Position numbers and translations under genes: made by a program. A stretch of DNA of 59,409 bases from an uncultured Gammaproteobacteria bacterium (GTDB lineage Bacteria > Pseudomonadota > Gammaproteobacteria > CAISUE01): the NCBI GenBank assembly GCA_903888615.1, contig CAISUE010000018.1, forward strand, positions 1 to 59,409. The letters run 5' to 3'. Shown piece after piece: positions 9,301 through 18,213 of this stretch. The notes under the pieces are model-generated. The model did not search any database. It saw nothing but the letters and a program-made list of their open reading frames with translations, and was not told the DNA's origin. Every line of letters begins with the position of its first letter. Position 1 is the first letter of the stretch.

Positions 9301-10580
9301 GTGGCGGATTGACTTACATCAATTAAAGGGCTGTCTATGACAATACTTTTTCGTATCGTGCCATTGCTATGAATTAGAAGATACCAGGCAGCACCGGAGC
9401 CACTGGGAGTGCCACTAGTGGTGGTTCCCGTCATTAAAAATTCATGATTATTGGTTTGCGTTGTGCAAGTTTTTGAAAGTATGCTAGATAAAGAATCAAC
9501 ACCTGTACCGCCAACAGAACTGAGCCAATTAGTTTGTCCCGATGTTGCATCGACAGCGCCAATTAATCCGTGGTTGGACACAATGCCTGCAAAAATAATG
9601 GTGTTGTTTTGCTGTGCAAGTGCATATATTCGGCTACTCGAACTGGCAGTGAAAAGTTTTGTCCATACGGCTTGCCAAGTGTTTGCTGTTTTTTTTATTT
9701 TACTTAACCAAGCATTTTTGGGTAGTCGAGTATATCCGCTAATGATATAGGCGCTATCTTTTGTTGGAATTAGTGCGGTTGGAAATTGACCATTAGGTAC
9801 CACGATGTAATTTGAGGAAACTATCGTGCCTAGCGTCGGATTGAATTCTAAAATATAACTGTAGCCACCACCATTAGTGGTTGTGCCGAGGCATAATAAA
9901 GTATGCTGTGTTGTAGCAATAACGCTTACTAATTGAGCGAACGCACCAGTTATTTTCCAAGCTTGGTGAAGCGTTCCATTACGGAGACTATTTTTACCGA
10001 TATAACCTGAACTGGTTGCCGATATTAACGCGCCTACTGTATAGAGGTAATCGTCCATTACCACATTGGCGTTAAAAGTACTTGAAGCACTACTTAATTC
10101 ATATGACCAATGGATTTCCTCGCTCGTATTCAATTGTTGTAAAAAACCGGTATTTATAGTGCCATGAGAACGGTAGCCTGCAATATTATGCGACCCATCA
10201 GTGTTGACGGTGATAGATGTCGGGTTCAGTGTCGTTATATTTCGCTCTTGAAAAATGGCAAAATCGGTTTTTTCACTGGCTCTTGCACGGGGTAAATAAA
10301 CAAAAATGGCGTTTAACCAAAAGAGTGTTTGAATAGGGGTGGGTAGTGCTAATGTTAAGAAAGCCATGCCTAAAGGAAAAACGACAGGAGAAGGCATAGG
10401 GAAACACTCGCCATCTGTTGTAGGCAGGTGTTCGAGAGGGGTTAGTGTCGCGTCTATCGAAACTGGCAATAGCGCTAATGTGGTATTTAAACAAAGTGGG
10501 GGTAAATTCGGCTTGGTTTGTGATGTGGTGAGTAAATATAAACTCAGCACCCATAAGGTGCGAAGATTTAAGATGGTCAT
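6357..10580 (-). CDS. Giant surface-type protein with eukaryote-like P/S/Q repeats
   Basis: A 1407-residue protein of unknown function. It begins with a hydrophobic segment and has a second near residues 65-95 (export signal or anchor). Residues about 100-520 and 725-1150 are both rich in short beta strands with periodic DG/G-aromatic patterns, which suggests two propeller-like lobes. They flank a stalk at about 525-721 built of eight-residue units of the type PSxQPSxx. A Ser/Thr-rich region follows, then one transmembrane helix (about 1273-1292, GVFIGLVVLGSFVMLAIGAY) and an acidic tail of about 100 residues. PSxQPS repeats are known to me mainly from oomycetes, diatoms and other protists. 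Propeller assignment is inference. Confidence 0.75.
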   Translation of the reverse strand: MTILNLRTLWVLSLYLLTTSQTKPNLPPLCLNTTLALLPVSIDATLTPLEHLPTTDGECFPMPSPVVFPLGMAFLTLALPTPIQTLFWLNAIFVYLPRARASEKTDFAIFQERNITTLNPTSITVNTDGSHNIAGYRSHGTINTGFLQQLNTSEEIHWSYELSSASSTFNANVVMDDYLYTVGALISATSSGYIGKNSLRNGTLHQAWKITGAFAQLVSVIATTQHTLLCLGTTTNGGGYSYILEFNPTLGTIVSSNYIVVPNGQFPTALIPTKDSAYIISGYTRLPKNAWLSKIKKTANTWQAVWTKLFTASSSSRIYALAQQNNTIIFAGIVSNHGLIGAVDATSGQTNWLSSVGGTGVDSLSSILSKTCTTQTNNHEFLMTGTTTSGTPSGSGAAWYLLIHSNGTIRKSIVIDSPLIDVSQSATLNADSTFTSLGTTRSIGISVTNLMVATFDKDAYLDNLLLPPSILYKDNTPNITLGAQTITSASSTLTMTSFSLTSTDITSTLISTSNTFSAAWRRIEVSPTSQPSSQPSAVPSAQPAANPSNTPSNQPSSAPSRQFLAVPTSQPSRRPSGQPSSIPSDQPIAPPSGQPSSIPSSQPIAPPSGQPSSIPSDQPIAPPSGQPSSIPSGQPIAPPSGQPIAPPSGQPSSAPSSQPAANPSSTPSTQPSAVPSTQHVSTPSSQPSSKPSRQLLAAPTSQPSRRPSSQPSSTPSAQPTDYPTVSSHSSDATWTTLVTKDDFSDFVLSNNVSYCFGGNTYTRLNAAGRASTALTLPKGVSQIMTVSPINNQLLLGGLSDQSNSFVARLNVNTKQFSWHDSAVSTVQLSAQVYIAASNRVIMVASFSNENPVILTVNADSGILLSGNRYQISGLNPIQFEQAATASGFSGAVLAGYATDISITPNRLELLYAVTNANGSITAVASLLLFGAAAPLIHAMAIEPWHVGTKAPTAYLAGVQANLYPDYGYAFIAAMTSTKPLFSPWSYCSTKTSRMYDVITVRNSAGAYEVFASGSQLLSDLMLVKIVSGKISGQITINPAANQYLDNCHLASTGQEIRIICTLSDYNYYQTLTEMVVFNIDRTSLQASKLPPGYTWHKENNFVMCNLSPIGRTTSALPIVLDQSILLTALASLTPSSLPTTLASMAPSLWVTNTTASNSTFNNTNALTVKPSAAPTGRLSNTPSFTPSSTDTMPTTLSPSSVNSLSANTYLPTLTENLNPSPTVKPTPASSSSDTLKSIVPTVAQSHKQASAQPSYDNVTSNSTSLATSSTDTNGVFIGLVVLGSFVMLAIGAYSLHHHQVKLKKIHADVRKNSQLTDIESNTPLEESLAENSLHPHSTAAIISIKNLSETVLSEKHSVEDMDFASISDMSDGELAILANSLNGSKISAVKGLNEHRAEETRHTSFSY
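8398..9003 (-). repeat. Tandem repeat tract encoding the PSxQPS stalk
   Basis: Inside the giant gene the DNA is built of 24-base units (eight residues), mostly seen on the plus strand as ggttgaccactgggt followed by a variable nine-base piece. Between about 8620 and 8870 a higher-order 48-base unit (16 residues, IPSxQPIAPPSGQPSS) recurs about four times with near-identity, which points to recent expansion. The outer units (SAVPSAQPAANPSNTPS type) are more diverged. Several long shadow frames over this tract are by-products of the periodicity. Confidence 0.9.
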
Positions 10581-10742
10581 AGGGTTTTACTCGCCTTTCT
10601 TTAAGCATAACACATTAGCTTGTGTGGTAAGGACTCAGAACCTTTCACTATAACGCGCATTGCTTTAGGGGTTGTGTGTAACAAACAGCCCCTATCACCG
10701 CTGTAATTTGGGTGGTCAATAGTCAGTTTAAGGTTTGCGTGA

Positions 10743-11477
10743 TCAATCTTCGTTAAAGACAAAGGTTTGCGCAGCAGCTAATTCTTCGGGGGTATTGATT
10801 TCAATGGTTTTGTGTTCGGTTAAACAAACGCGAATTTTATAGCCGTGTTCCATGGCGCGTAATTGTTCGAGTGACTCAGTCAATTCCAGTGGGGTGGGGG
10901 CCAAGGTGGTGTAATACAATAAAAAGTCGCGTCGAAATGCATAGAGGCCAAGATGATGATACACAGGAGTGGTCAGCGTTTTTACCCTGACATAAGGAAT
11001 GGCGGCTCTTGAAAAATATAACGCATCGCTATTATTATCGGTGATCACTTTCACGATGCCAGGATTGTTGAATTCATCTTGGCTTTCAATCGGAAAAGCC
11101 AAGGTGCTCATAGCCAAACTGTCGCCGCGTAAAAAGGGTGCGAGCAATTGTTCCAGCATAGACGCTTTGATAAAAGGTTCATCACCTTGTAAATTGATGA
11201 CTACTTCCATTTCAGGATAAGCGTTGGCAACATACGCGACGCGATCTGAACCGGTTGCTAATGCTGCATCGGTCATCATGACGGTACCGCCAATCGCTTC
11301 GATCAAATCGCGAATTTCTGTGCTATCGGTAGCGACAATGACTTTCGTCAATACCTTGCAACGCAACGCATTTTCATAGACGCGTTGAATCATCGCTTTG
11401 CCTTGAATTAAACGTAAAGGTTTGCGGGCTAAACGCGTAGACCCGATCCGACTCGGTATGACACATAAAATATTCAT
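10743..11477 (-). CDS. kdsB: 3-deoxy-manno-octulosonate cytidylyltransferase (CMP-KDO synthetase)
   Basis: KdsB activates KDO with CTP for lipopolysaccharide inner-core synthesis in the cytoplasm. The 244-residue protein starts with the nucleotidyltransferase motif IPSRIGSTRLARKPL (residues 7-21) and contains INLQGDEPFI around residue 95 and the C-terminal SLEQLRAMEHGY signature, all standard for the family. It follows tolA on the same strand after a 17-base gap, so the two are probably cotranscribed. Its presence implies a KDO-containing LPS. Confidence 0.95.
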   Translation of the reverse strand: MNILCVIPSRIGSTRLARKPLRLIQGKAMIQRVYENALRCKVLTKVIVATDSTEIRDLIEAIGGTVMMTDAALATGSDRVAYVANAYPEMEVVINLQGDEPFIKASMLEQLLAPFLRGDSLAMSTLAFPIESQDEFNNPGIVKVITDNNSDALYFSRAAIPYVRVKTLTTPVYHHLGLYAFRRDFLLYYTTLAPTPLELTESLEQLRAMEHGYKIRVCLTEHKTIEINTPEELAAAQTFVFNED

Positions 11478-11494
11478 GGGGGAATCCTTAATGA

Positions 11495-12337
11495 TTATAA
11501 TTCATCAAAACTCGAGCCTTCGGGTTTGACGGTAATGGTGAAGCTACGAAAAGCGCTGAAATCGTTGCTATTGCTGGGGGCAGGTAAAGGTGAAGCTTTA
11601 TTGATCGCAGCGATTGCCGAGCGATCCAGGGCATCATTAGTACTGGATTTTAGTAAAGTCACTTTCAATACCATGCCGCCTGGCGCTAGATCGACGCGTA
11701 ATTCACAAGATTGATTTTCTACCCCTTGTGGCACGATCCAATTTTGTTGAATTTGTTGCAATATTAAGCGTTTATAACGATCTACTTCGGTGGCATTAGG
11801 GCTTTTTGCCGTAATGGTGGTTTTGGTGGGCGGCTGGGCTGTGCTTTTATTGGGTGGCGTATCTTGGCTACTTTCGGCATCAATTTCCGATGTTAGGGTG
11901 TTTGCTAAGATTTTTTTATCGATGGCACTGATTTTTGGTGTTTTAACTGGGTGAGCGATTTCTTGATCTAGCGCTGTTTGCAGGGATTGTTGTTTGATAT
12001 GGGTGACATTGACCGGTGGTTTAACAGTTTTTACTGCAACGGTAGGGGCTTGCTCGCTGAGTACCGGTTTAGGGTCAGGCGGTGTCGGTTTAGCTTGACG
12101 TTTAACCGGTGGCGTCGGTTTTGCTGCCGGTGCCGATTGCGTGATAAGTTTAGCGCTCGCAGGCTGAATAGTGACTAAACTAGCTTGGATTTGCTCAGCA
12201 TCCAAAATAGCAGGTGGCTTGCTGGCAAAGTTTAATTGCAAACTGAAACCAATCAAAATCAGACAATGCACGATGATGGCAATGATGAGCGGCCAGCCAT
12301 AGCGAGGTGATTGTTGAGGAAAAATGCGCTTAGCCAT
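11495..12337 (-). CDS. tolA: TolA-like cell-envelope protein
   Basis: TolA links the inner-membrane TolQR motor to TolB/Pal at the outer membrane. The 280-residue protein has one N-terminal transmembrane helix (about 15-34), a long Pro/Lys/Thr-rich periplasmic linker (35-185), and a C-terminal globular domain (YKRLILQQIQQNWIVPQGV, then CELRVDLAPGGMVLKVTLLKSS) that matches TolA domain III. The linker is Pro-rich rather than the long Ala/Lys/Glu helix of E. coli. TonB is the alternative, but the C-terminal motif favours TolA. It lies away from tolQR and tolB in this genome. Confidence 0.82.
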   Translation of the reverse strand: MAKRIFPQQSPRYGWPLIIAIIVHCLILIGFSLQLNFASKPPAILDAEQIQASLVTIQPASAKLITQSAPAAKPTPPVKRQAKPTPPDPKPVLSEQAPTVAVKTVKPPVNVTHIKQQSLQTALDQEIAHPVKTPKISAIDKKILANTLTSEIDAESSQDTPPNKSTAQPPTKTTITAKSPNATEVDRYKRLILQQIQQNWIVPQGVENQSCELRVDLAPGGMVLKVTLLKSSTNDALDRSAIAAINKASPLPAPSNSNDFSAFRSFTITVKPEGSSFDEL

Positions 12338-12369
12338 GGCTTTAAGAGTAGGAATTTAACAATGCGTAG

Positions 12370-12375
12370 TATAAT
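12370..12375 (+). promoter_or_regulatory. Candidate -10 element upstream of glpK
   Basis: A perfect TATAAT lies 72 bases before the glpK start in the gap between divergent tolA and glpK. No convincing -35 sits 16-18 bases upstream, so this is only a likely promoter for glpK. Confidence 0.35.
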
Positions 12376-12446
12376 GAACTGTAAGTTTATCATGAAGTCA
12401 TCCGTATTAATTCGCCTCTTGACGTAACTAAATCGGTAACCTTGCC

Positions 12447-13940
12447 ATGAAACAGTATATTTTAGCCATCGATCAAGGCACGACTTCTACGAAAGCGTGT
12501 ATCTATGATAGAGAGCAGTATTTGATTGCGTGGGCCCAACAAGAATTTAATCAATATTTTCCACAAGTAGGCCGCGTTGAACACGCTCCAGAAGAATTAT
12601 GGCAATCGGTGTTAACCGTGTGTCATAAAGTGTTAGCGATCGCCAATGTCAGCGCCAGTCAAATCGCGGCGTTGGGTATTTCCAATCAGCGTGAAACAAC
12701 GATTCTGTGGCATAAACACACGGGTGAAGCTGTGTATCCAGCGATTGTCTGGCAAGATCGTCGCACCTTTGATGATTGTCAGCGATTGAAAGAGCAAGGT
12801 TTGGATGCCTTGATTCACCAAAAAACCGGGTTATTGATTGATCCGTATTTTTCAGCCACCAAAATTCGTTGGATTCTTGATCATGTGCCGCGCGCTAAGG
12901 ATTTAGCGGATCAAGGTTTATTAGCCTTTGGCACGGTGGAAAGTTATTTGCTATGGCGTTTGACCGGTGGTAAACAGCATATTACCGATGTCACTAATGC
13001 ATCACGTACTTTATTGATGAATATTCATACGCTTACTTGGGATCCAGAATTATTGGCAATTTTTGCTATTCCTGCCAGTCTATTGCCTACTATTGTGCAA
13101 AATGTCGGCGATTTTGGCGAAACGCTGCCCGCATTATTTGGCGACGCGATTTCGATCAAAGCGTTGATTGGGGATCAACAAGCGGCGATGATTGGTCAAG
13201 CGTGTATCACGCCTGGGACATTGAAAGCCACGCTTGGCACCGGGGCTTTTTTAATGCTCAATAGTGGCAGCCACGTGATTCAATCCACTTGCCACTTGAT
13301 TAGTACCGTGGCTTATCAAGTGGGGGGATGCGTGGCTTATGCACTCGAGGGCAGTGTGTTTAATACCGGTACAGCGGTTAAATGGTTGCGCGATCAATTG
13401 GGACTTATCAAAACAGCCGATGAAACAGAAAGTCTGGCGCGATCCTTAAGCAGTAATGATGGTTTTTACTTGGTGCCATCTTTTACCGGTTTTGGTGCAC
13501 CTTATTGGCAGCCTGAGATCAGCGCTATGTGTTGTGGTATTACGCGATCGACGAGCAAAGCCCATTTTGCCAGGGGGGCTTTGGAAGCGGTTGCTTACCA
13601 ATTATTGGATATTAAAATTGCCATGGAGCGCGATGTGGCTTTTACGATTCATGAATTGCGCGTGGATGGAGGTTTGGCTGTCAATCATTGGTTTTTGCAA
13701 TTTTTAGCCGATATGTTAGCTATTCCCTTGCTGATGACGTCAGTTACTGAAGCCAGTTGCAGTGGCGCTGCTTTATTAGCGGCAATTGGGGCGGGTTTTT
13801 ATCAAGATTTAACGGCAGCAACGCATCATTGGCATGCGAGTCGTAAAATTTTACCAACGATGGCCAGTGCTACGCGTGTTGCCAATCACCAGGGTTGGAT
13901 CAAAGCGGTGACGATGTTATTAAACAGTGTTAAGGAATGA
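12447..13940 (+). CDS. glpK: Glycerol kinase
   Basis: GlpK phosphorylates glycerol to sn-glycerol 3-phosphate in the cytoplasm. The 497-residue FGGY-family protein has the phosphate-binding motif DQGTTSTKA (residues 8-16), SNQRETT near residue 80, VWQDRRT, and the C-terminal ATP-binding segment (TPGTLKATLGTGAF near 255). Length is normal. No glpF or glpD is adjacent. The product could feed phospholipid synthesis, for which plsY is encoded elsewhere in the window. Confidence 0.95.
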   Translation: MKQYILAIDQGTTSTKACIYDREQYLIAWAQQEFNQYFPQVGRVEHAPEELWQSVLTVCHKVLAIANVSASQIAALGISNQRETTILWHKHTGEAVYPAIVWQDRRTFDDCQRLKEQGLDALIHQKTGLLIDPYFSATKIRWILDHVPRAKDLADQGLLAFGTVESYLLWRLTGGKQHITDVTNASRTLLMNIHTLTWDPELLAIFAIPASLLPTIVQNVGDFGETLPALFGDAISIKALIGDQQAAMIGQACITPGTLKATLGTGAFLMLNSGSHVIQSTCHLISTVAYQVGGCVAYALEGSVFNTGTAVKWLRDQLGLIKTADETESLARSLSSNDGFYLVPSFTGFGAPYWQPEISAMCCGITRSTSKAHFARGALEAVAYQLLDIKIAMERDVAFTIHELRVDGGLAVNHWFLQFLADMLAIPLLMTSVTEASCSGAALLAAIGAGFYQDLTAATHHWHASRKILPTMASATRVANHQGWIKAVTMLLNSVKE

Positions 13941-13944
13941 GGCT

Positions 13945-14511
13945 ATGATGAATTACCAAGTGACGCAGCAATATGCTCGTGATGAGGAACGTTTGATTGC
14001 CAATTTTACCGCGTTAACCGAAGCTAAGGCTTATATTGCCGCTTGTTTAGAGCGAGATGCCCAGTTGCGCGTCACTATCGTGTATCGGTTGTTTGATCGT
14101 AAGCACTGTCTTCAAGAATACAATAAAGCCAAAGCCGGGGCGTTGTTGCACGAAGCGTTGTATGCTGATGGCACGCGTTTTTTGCCAGAGACTATTCAGC
14201 ACGGTTATGACGTCGTGAGCGATGCTGGCGCAGCAGCTAGCGTTGCAGCCTTTTATCACGTAAATGATGCGCGAGATTTTATCGTGAGAGGTTTAATGCA
14301 AGCAATCGCTGCCAGTCGTATTGTTAATTATCAGCTTAAACAAGAGAAAACGTTAATCGAAGCGATGGATTCTGCTACCTTTGCCGCAGCACAAAGCGGT
14401 GGTGAAGGTGGGATGAAAAGTAGCGTAGCATTTGCGCCGACCCCATTGAATACCTCACCACGTCCACCGGGTACCCCACCTTCCGTGATGGATATCGAGG
14501 AAGAAGGCTAA
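13945..14511 (+). CDS. Conserved-looking protein of unknown function
   Basis: A predicted soluble protein of 188 residues. The N-terminal 140 residues are helical and charged (YARDEERLIANFTALTEAKAYIAACLERD), and the last 45 are Gly/Pro/Ser-rich and probably disordered. I recognise no domain. I prefer the ATG at 13945, preceded by AAGGA eight bases upstream, over the GTG at 13927 inside the end of glpK. The gene starts five bases after the glpK stop, so it is probably cotranscribed with it. It ends 42 bases before petA. Confidence 0.75.
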   Translation: MMNYQVTQQYARDEERLIANFTALTEAKAYIAACLERDAQLRVTIVYRLFDRKHCLQEYNKAKAGALLHEALYADGTRFLPETIQHGYDVVSDAGAAASVAAFYHVNDARDFIVRGLMQAIAASRIVNYQLKQEKTLIEAMDSATFAAAQSGGEGGMKSSVAFAPTPLNTSPRPPGTPPSVMDIEEEG

Positions 14512-14553
14512 CTTTTCTGTTAAAATGACGAATCGTTTTTTAAGCCCGCCCCT

Positions 14554-15126
14554 ATGTCTGATCCCAATGATGTTGATCTCGAACGACGTAAATTATTAAA
14601 AGTCGTTGCGTGCACGTTAGGCGCTTGTGGCGTAGCCGCTGCCGTTACACCCTTTGTAAGTGCCCTGTGGCCATCTAAAATGACTCAGGCGGCAAATGAA
14701 CCAATAACGGTCGATATTCGTGCTTTGCATGTTGGTGAAATGCTGACGGTCCATTGGCATGCTAAACCGGTGTGGGTGATTCGCCGTTCAAAAGAAGCGT
14801 GTGACGAATTGAGACAACTGAATGTAAATTTATTAGATCCCGATTCGCTGGTCGATCAACAACCTGCTTTTGCGCAAAACCCTTACCGTGCTTTGAGGCC
14901 GGATATTTTAATTTTGGTCGGTTTATGCACCCATTTAGGCTGCATTCCCAATTTTATGCCGCAGGCGCTTAGTCTCGGTCCAGCGTGGGAAGGCGGATTT
15001 TTATGTCCTTGTCACGGTTCCCGCTTTGATTTAGCCGGACGCGTGTTTAAACACATGCCAGCACCAAAAAATTTATTTGTGCCGCCTTATCATTTTTTAG
15101 ACGAACACACGGTGGTGATCGGATGA
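14554..15126 (+). CDS. petA: Ubiquinol-cytochrome c reductase, Rieske iron-sulfur subunit
   Basis: The Rieske protein takes the first electron from ubiquinol in the bc1 complex and passes it to cytochrome c1. The 190-residue protein has a twin-arginine export region (ERRKLL, residues 10-15), one anchor helix (about 15-37) and a soluble domain. The 2Fe-2S ligands are visible: Cys125 and His127 in CTHLGC, Cys151 and His154 in CPCHGS, with the disulfide pair Cys130/Cys153. Its stop overlaps the petB start (GGATGA). Confidence 0.95.
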   Translation: MSDPNDVDLERRKLLKVVACTLGACGVAAAVTPFVSALWPSKMTQAANEPITVDIRALHVGEMLTVHWHAKPVWVIRRSKEACDELRQLNVNLLDPDSLVDQQPAFAQNPYRALRPDILILVGLCTHLGCIPNFMPQALSLGPAWEGGFLCPCHGSRFDLAGRVFKHMPAPKNLFVPPYHFLDEHTVVIG

Positions 15127-16265
15127 AACATTTTTGGCGCCAACGCTTACCGCTTGAATTGCTCATCGGTAAAAACTTTTTTGTCCCGAAAAACCTCAAT
15201 GTTTGGTATGTGTTTGGAGCATTATTGTTATTGAGTTTAGTGTTGCAAGTCATTACGGGTTTGTGGTTGACGTTTTTTTATATTCCCACCGCTGAGCAAG
15301 CGTTTGGTTCAATTCAGCAATTATTACGCCAAGTTCCTTGTGGTTGGATTTTGCGCAGTCTTCATACCACTGGCGCATCGGCAATAGTGGTCTTAGTGTA
15401 TTTGCATTTGTTGCGTGGTTTACTTTATCGCTCTTACCGAAGTCCACGGGAAGTAGTCTGGTTGTTAGGGGTGGTTTTGTTATGGCTATTATTGCTAGAA
15501 GCTTTTTTGGGTTATTTATTGCCATGGGGACAAATGTCGTATTGGGGCGCGACAGTGGTGACTAATATGTTAAGCAGTATTCCTGGTGGCCAAATGCTAG
15601 CTACTTGGTTGCGCGGTGATTATGTGGTCTCTGGGATCACACTGCAACGGTTTTTCGCCCTGCACATCATCGCGTTGCCATGCCTATTGGCATGGGTCAT
15701 TCGCTTGCATATCGCTGCGCTGCACCATGTAGGTTCAGGTAACCCTTCACAATTAAGCATTGAGACTCGCAGTGTCGATGGTAAAGCACCCGCACATTGC
15801 GTAGCTTTTTACCCGCAGCAAGTGCAAAAAGAATGCATGGCTTGGTTAGTTTATTTAGGAATCTTTTGTGGGGTGGTATTTTTTGTGCCGCGTGGCTTTG
15901 GTTTCTTAATGGATGCGTTAAATGAAAATTTGGCCAATCCGTGGCAAACACCGAGTGATATTCGGCCTTTGTGGTATATGGCACCTTTTTATGCTTTGCT
16001 GCGCGCCATTCCTAGTAAAATAGCCGGGATTGTGGCGATCGTGCTGAGTTTGCTGAGTTTGTTAGCCATTCCTTGGTTGCATCATTTACTGCCACCATGC
16101 TTGGTAAAAAGGTCTCTTAAGTTTAGAATAACGTGTTTAAGTGTGCTTGTGGCTTGTTTTATAGGCTTGACGATGTTAGGTTTAATGCCATTAACCGTTT
16201 GGTTGCCCAGTGTGACGCTAAGCTTGGTTGCTATTGGCGTTGTGGCACTCGTGCTTGCCGTGTAA
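15123..16265 (+). CDS. petB: Ubiquinol-cytochrome c reductase, cytochrome b subunit
   Basis: Cytochrome b carries the two b hemes and the Qo and Qi quinone sites in the inner membrane. The 380-residue protein has about eight hydrophobic helices. Heme ligands are His81/His95 and His181/His196, the second pair with the 15-residue spacing I know from beta- and gammaproteobacterial forms. The Qo motif usually read as PEWY (PVWY in many proteobacteria) is PLWY here, followed by [14 protein letters not shown]. It overlaps petA by four bases. The expected cytochrome c1 gene petC does not follow; tolB starts 15 bases later. Confidence 0.94.
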   Translation: MKHFWRQRLPLELLIGKNFFVPKNLNVWYVFGALLLLSLVLQVITGLWLTFFYIPTAEQAFGSIQQLLRQVPCGWILRSLHTTGASAIVVLVYLHLLRGLLYRSYRSPREVVWLLGVVLLWLLLLEAFLGYLLPWGQMSYWGATVVTNMLSSIPGGQMLATWLRGDYVVSGITLQRFFALHIIALPCLLAWVIRLHIAALHHVGSGNPSQLSIETRSVDGKAPAHCVAFYPQQVQKECMAWLVYLGIFCGVVFFVPRGFGFLMDALNENLANPWQTPSDIRPLWYMAPFYALLRAIPSKIAGIVAIVLSLLSLLAIPWLHHLLPPCLVKRSLKFRITCLSVLVACFIGLTMLGLMPLTVWLPSVTLSLVAIGVVALVLAV

Positions 16266-16280
16266 TTTGGAAAAATACGT

Positions 16281-17573
16281 ATGTTTGAATTGAATTTTAA
16301 AAAAATAGTGGTTAGTGCTTTAGGGTGTTTGATGATGATCAAGGCTTATGCCATGGATAATGGTGTGAATATTGTCTTAACCCAAGGTGTTGATAAAGCG
16401 TTACCGATAGCCGTGGTGCCGTTTGCTGGTCAAAGTAATGCCGGTTCTAATGATGTGGCGGCGGTTATTCGTGCTGATTTGAGCTTTAGTGGTCAATTTT
16501 CAGTACTGCCCAGCGCGCGTTTACCGAGTTCGCCTAGCATTGCTACTGACGTTAATCCTGCTGTTTGGCGTAGTGTTAGTGTGGATGATGTGGTGGTGGG
16601 CAGTGTTACGGTGTTGGGTGAGAAAGTGCAGGTGAGTTTTGCATTAGTCGATGTCGTTAAAGGCAGTAATAGCGCGGTGCTCGTTAAACAAAGCTATGTG
16701 ATCAATAAAAGCCAATTGCGTCCTTTAGCGCATCATATTGCCGATGTGATTTTTCAGCAATTAACCGGTGTTCAAGGTATTTTTAGTACGCGACTTGCTT
16801 ATGTGTTAACGCGGCCAGGCAGTTATCAATTGCAAATATCCGATGCTGATGGTTTTAATCCGCGTTCGATTCTCATTTCCAATGAACCGATTATGTCACC
16901 GGCTTGGTCACCGGATGGTAAACAATTAGCCTATGTGAGTTTTGAAGGTCGAAAAGCGCAAATCGTTATCACTACCTTAAGCACCGGTCAACGACGCATT
17001 GTGAGTGCCGCAGCGGGTATCAATGGTGCACCAGCTTGGTCTCCGAATGGTCAACAGTTAGCCTTGGTATTATCAAAATCAGGTACGCCAAAAATTTATC
17101 TATTAACGCTGGCCACTGGCACTTTAAAACAATTGACGCGTGGGGATGCGATCGATACTGAACCGAGTTTTGCAGCTGATGGGCAATCTTTATTATTCAC
17201 TTCGGATCGCGGCGGTTCACCACAAATTTATCGTTATGACTTAAGCTCTGCTAAAATAAGCCGTATGACTTTTAACGGTGATTATAATGCTCGCGCATCT
17301 TTTTCTAAAGATGGTAAGAAAATCGTGTTCTTGCACCGTCAAAATGGCCAATACAATATTGCTGTGCAAGATCTTAGTTCCAGTAATGTCTTGATTTTGA
17401 CCCATTCGGGCCGCAATGATTCGCCCACCTTAGCACCCAATGGTATGATGGTACTGTTTGGTAATGAAGGTGGTGAATTGGGTTTAGTGTCAACTGATGG
17501 GCGGGTTAATCTACGCGTGCCGGGTAAAAATGGTAAAGTACAAGACCCTGCGTGGTCGCCTTTTTTGAATTAA
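16281..17573 (+). CDS. tolB: Tol-Pal system protein TolB
   Basis: TolB is the periplasmic beta-propeller that cycles between Pal and TolA during outer-membrane constriction. The 430-residue protein has a signal peptide ending near KAYA (residue 24), an N-terminal D1 domain, and a C-terminal six-bladed WD40-like propeller with repeated SPDGKQLAYVS, SPNGQQLALVL and AADGQSLLFTSDRGG motifs. It opens a tight cluster tolB-pal-cpoB-queE. The gap to petB is 15 bases, so read-through from the pet genes is likely. Confidence 0.96.
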   Translation: MFELNFKKIVVSALGCLMMIKAYAMDNGVNIVLTQGVDKALPIAVVPFAGQSNAGSNDVAAVIRADLSFSGQFSVLPSARLPSSPSIATDVNPAVWRSVSVDDVVVGSVTVLGEKVQVSFALVDVVKGSNSAVLVKQSYVINKSQLRPLAHHIADVIFQQLTGVQGIFSTRLAYVLTRPGSYQLQISDADGFNPRSILISNEPIMSPAWSPDGKQLAYVSFEGRKAQIVITTLSTGQRRIVSAAAGINGAPAWSPNGQQLALVLSKSGTPKIYLLTLATGTLKQLTRGDAIDTEPSFAADGQSLLFTSDRGGSPQIYRYDLSSAKISRMTFNGDYNARASFSKDGKKIVFLHRQNGQYNIAVQDLSSSNVLILTHSGRNDSPTLAPNGMMVLFGNEGGELGLVSTDGRVNLRVPGKNGKVQDPAWSPFLN

Positions 17574-17595
17574 TGTAAGACCTATGGAGAGAGTT

Positions 17596-18177
17596 ATGTT
17601 TAAAAACTATGTTCAAGTGGCATTGCTAGGATCTGTCATAGCAGCTTTGGGTGGTTGTGCTACCACAGCAGATCAAGCACCGGTCGATTCTTTAAGTGGT
17701 GCGAATGCTGATGGCTCTGTTAAAACCGCAGGGCTAGGTGATGGCTTTGCAACGAAAGACGGTAAATTTGGTGGTGCCGATACGAATAGCGCTAATACAA
17801 GCAAAGATGCAGCCGGTAATTTAAGCGGTTGTACGTTAACCGTTGGCAATCAAATCTATTACTTTGATTTTAATAAGAGCAATGTTCGTGATCAAGATAT
17901 GGCGTGTCTCAAAGTGCAAGCAGATTATTTAAATGCTCATCCAGATGCCAAAGTATTATTAGAAGGCAATACCGATCCGCGTGGTAGCCGTGAATACAAT
18001 GTTGCGTTAGGACAAAATCGTGCTGATGCGATCGATGCTGTTTTAAAACAAGACGGTGTTAGTGAGAGCCAATTGCGGTCAGTGAGTTATGGTGCTGAAA
18101 AATTGGCATCACAAGGCCAAACCGATGCTGATTATGCCCTTGATCGTCGTGTAACGCTCGATTATGTGCAAAAATAA
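17596..18177 (+). CDS. pal: Peptidoglycan-associated lipoprotein
   Basis: Pal is an outer-membrane lipoprotein that binds diaminopimelate in peptidoglycan and TolB. From ATG 17596 the signal peptide ends in the lipobox ALGGC (Cys21). The C-terminal OmpA-like domain starts at YYFDFNKSNV and continues with EGNTDPRGSREYNVALGQNRADA, the peptidoglycan-binding signature. I prefer 17596 over the in-frame ATG at 17584 because the latter contains the GGAGAG ribosome binding site. Gap to tolB is 22 bases. Confidence 0.95.
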   Translation: MFKNYVQVALLGSVIAALGGCATTADQAPVDSLSGANADGSVKTAGLGDGFATKDGKFGGADTNSANTSKDAAGNLSGCTLTVGNQIYYFDFNKSNVRDQDMACLKVQADYLNAHPDAKVLLEGNTDPRGSREYNVALGQNRADAIDAVLKQDGVSESQLRSVSYGAEKLASQGQTDADYALDRRVTLDYVQK

Positions 18178-18213
18178 GTTTACAAAAATGCCCGTCGTTT
18201 TAAAGAGAGGCTT

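Noticed and set aside
15253-15984. Antisense frames within petB (15253-15525 and 15697-15984 minus).
   Set aside because: Shadows of a strongly conserved membrane protein; no start signals or homology.
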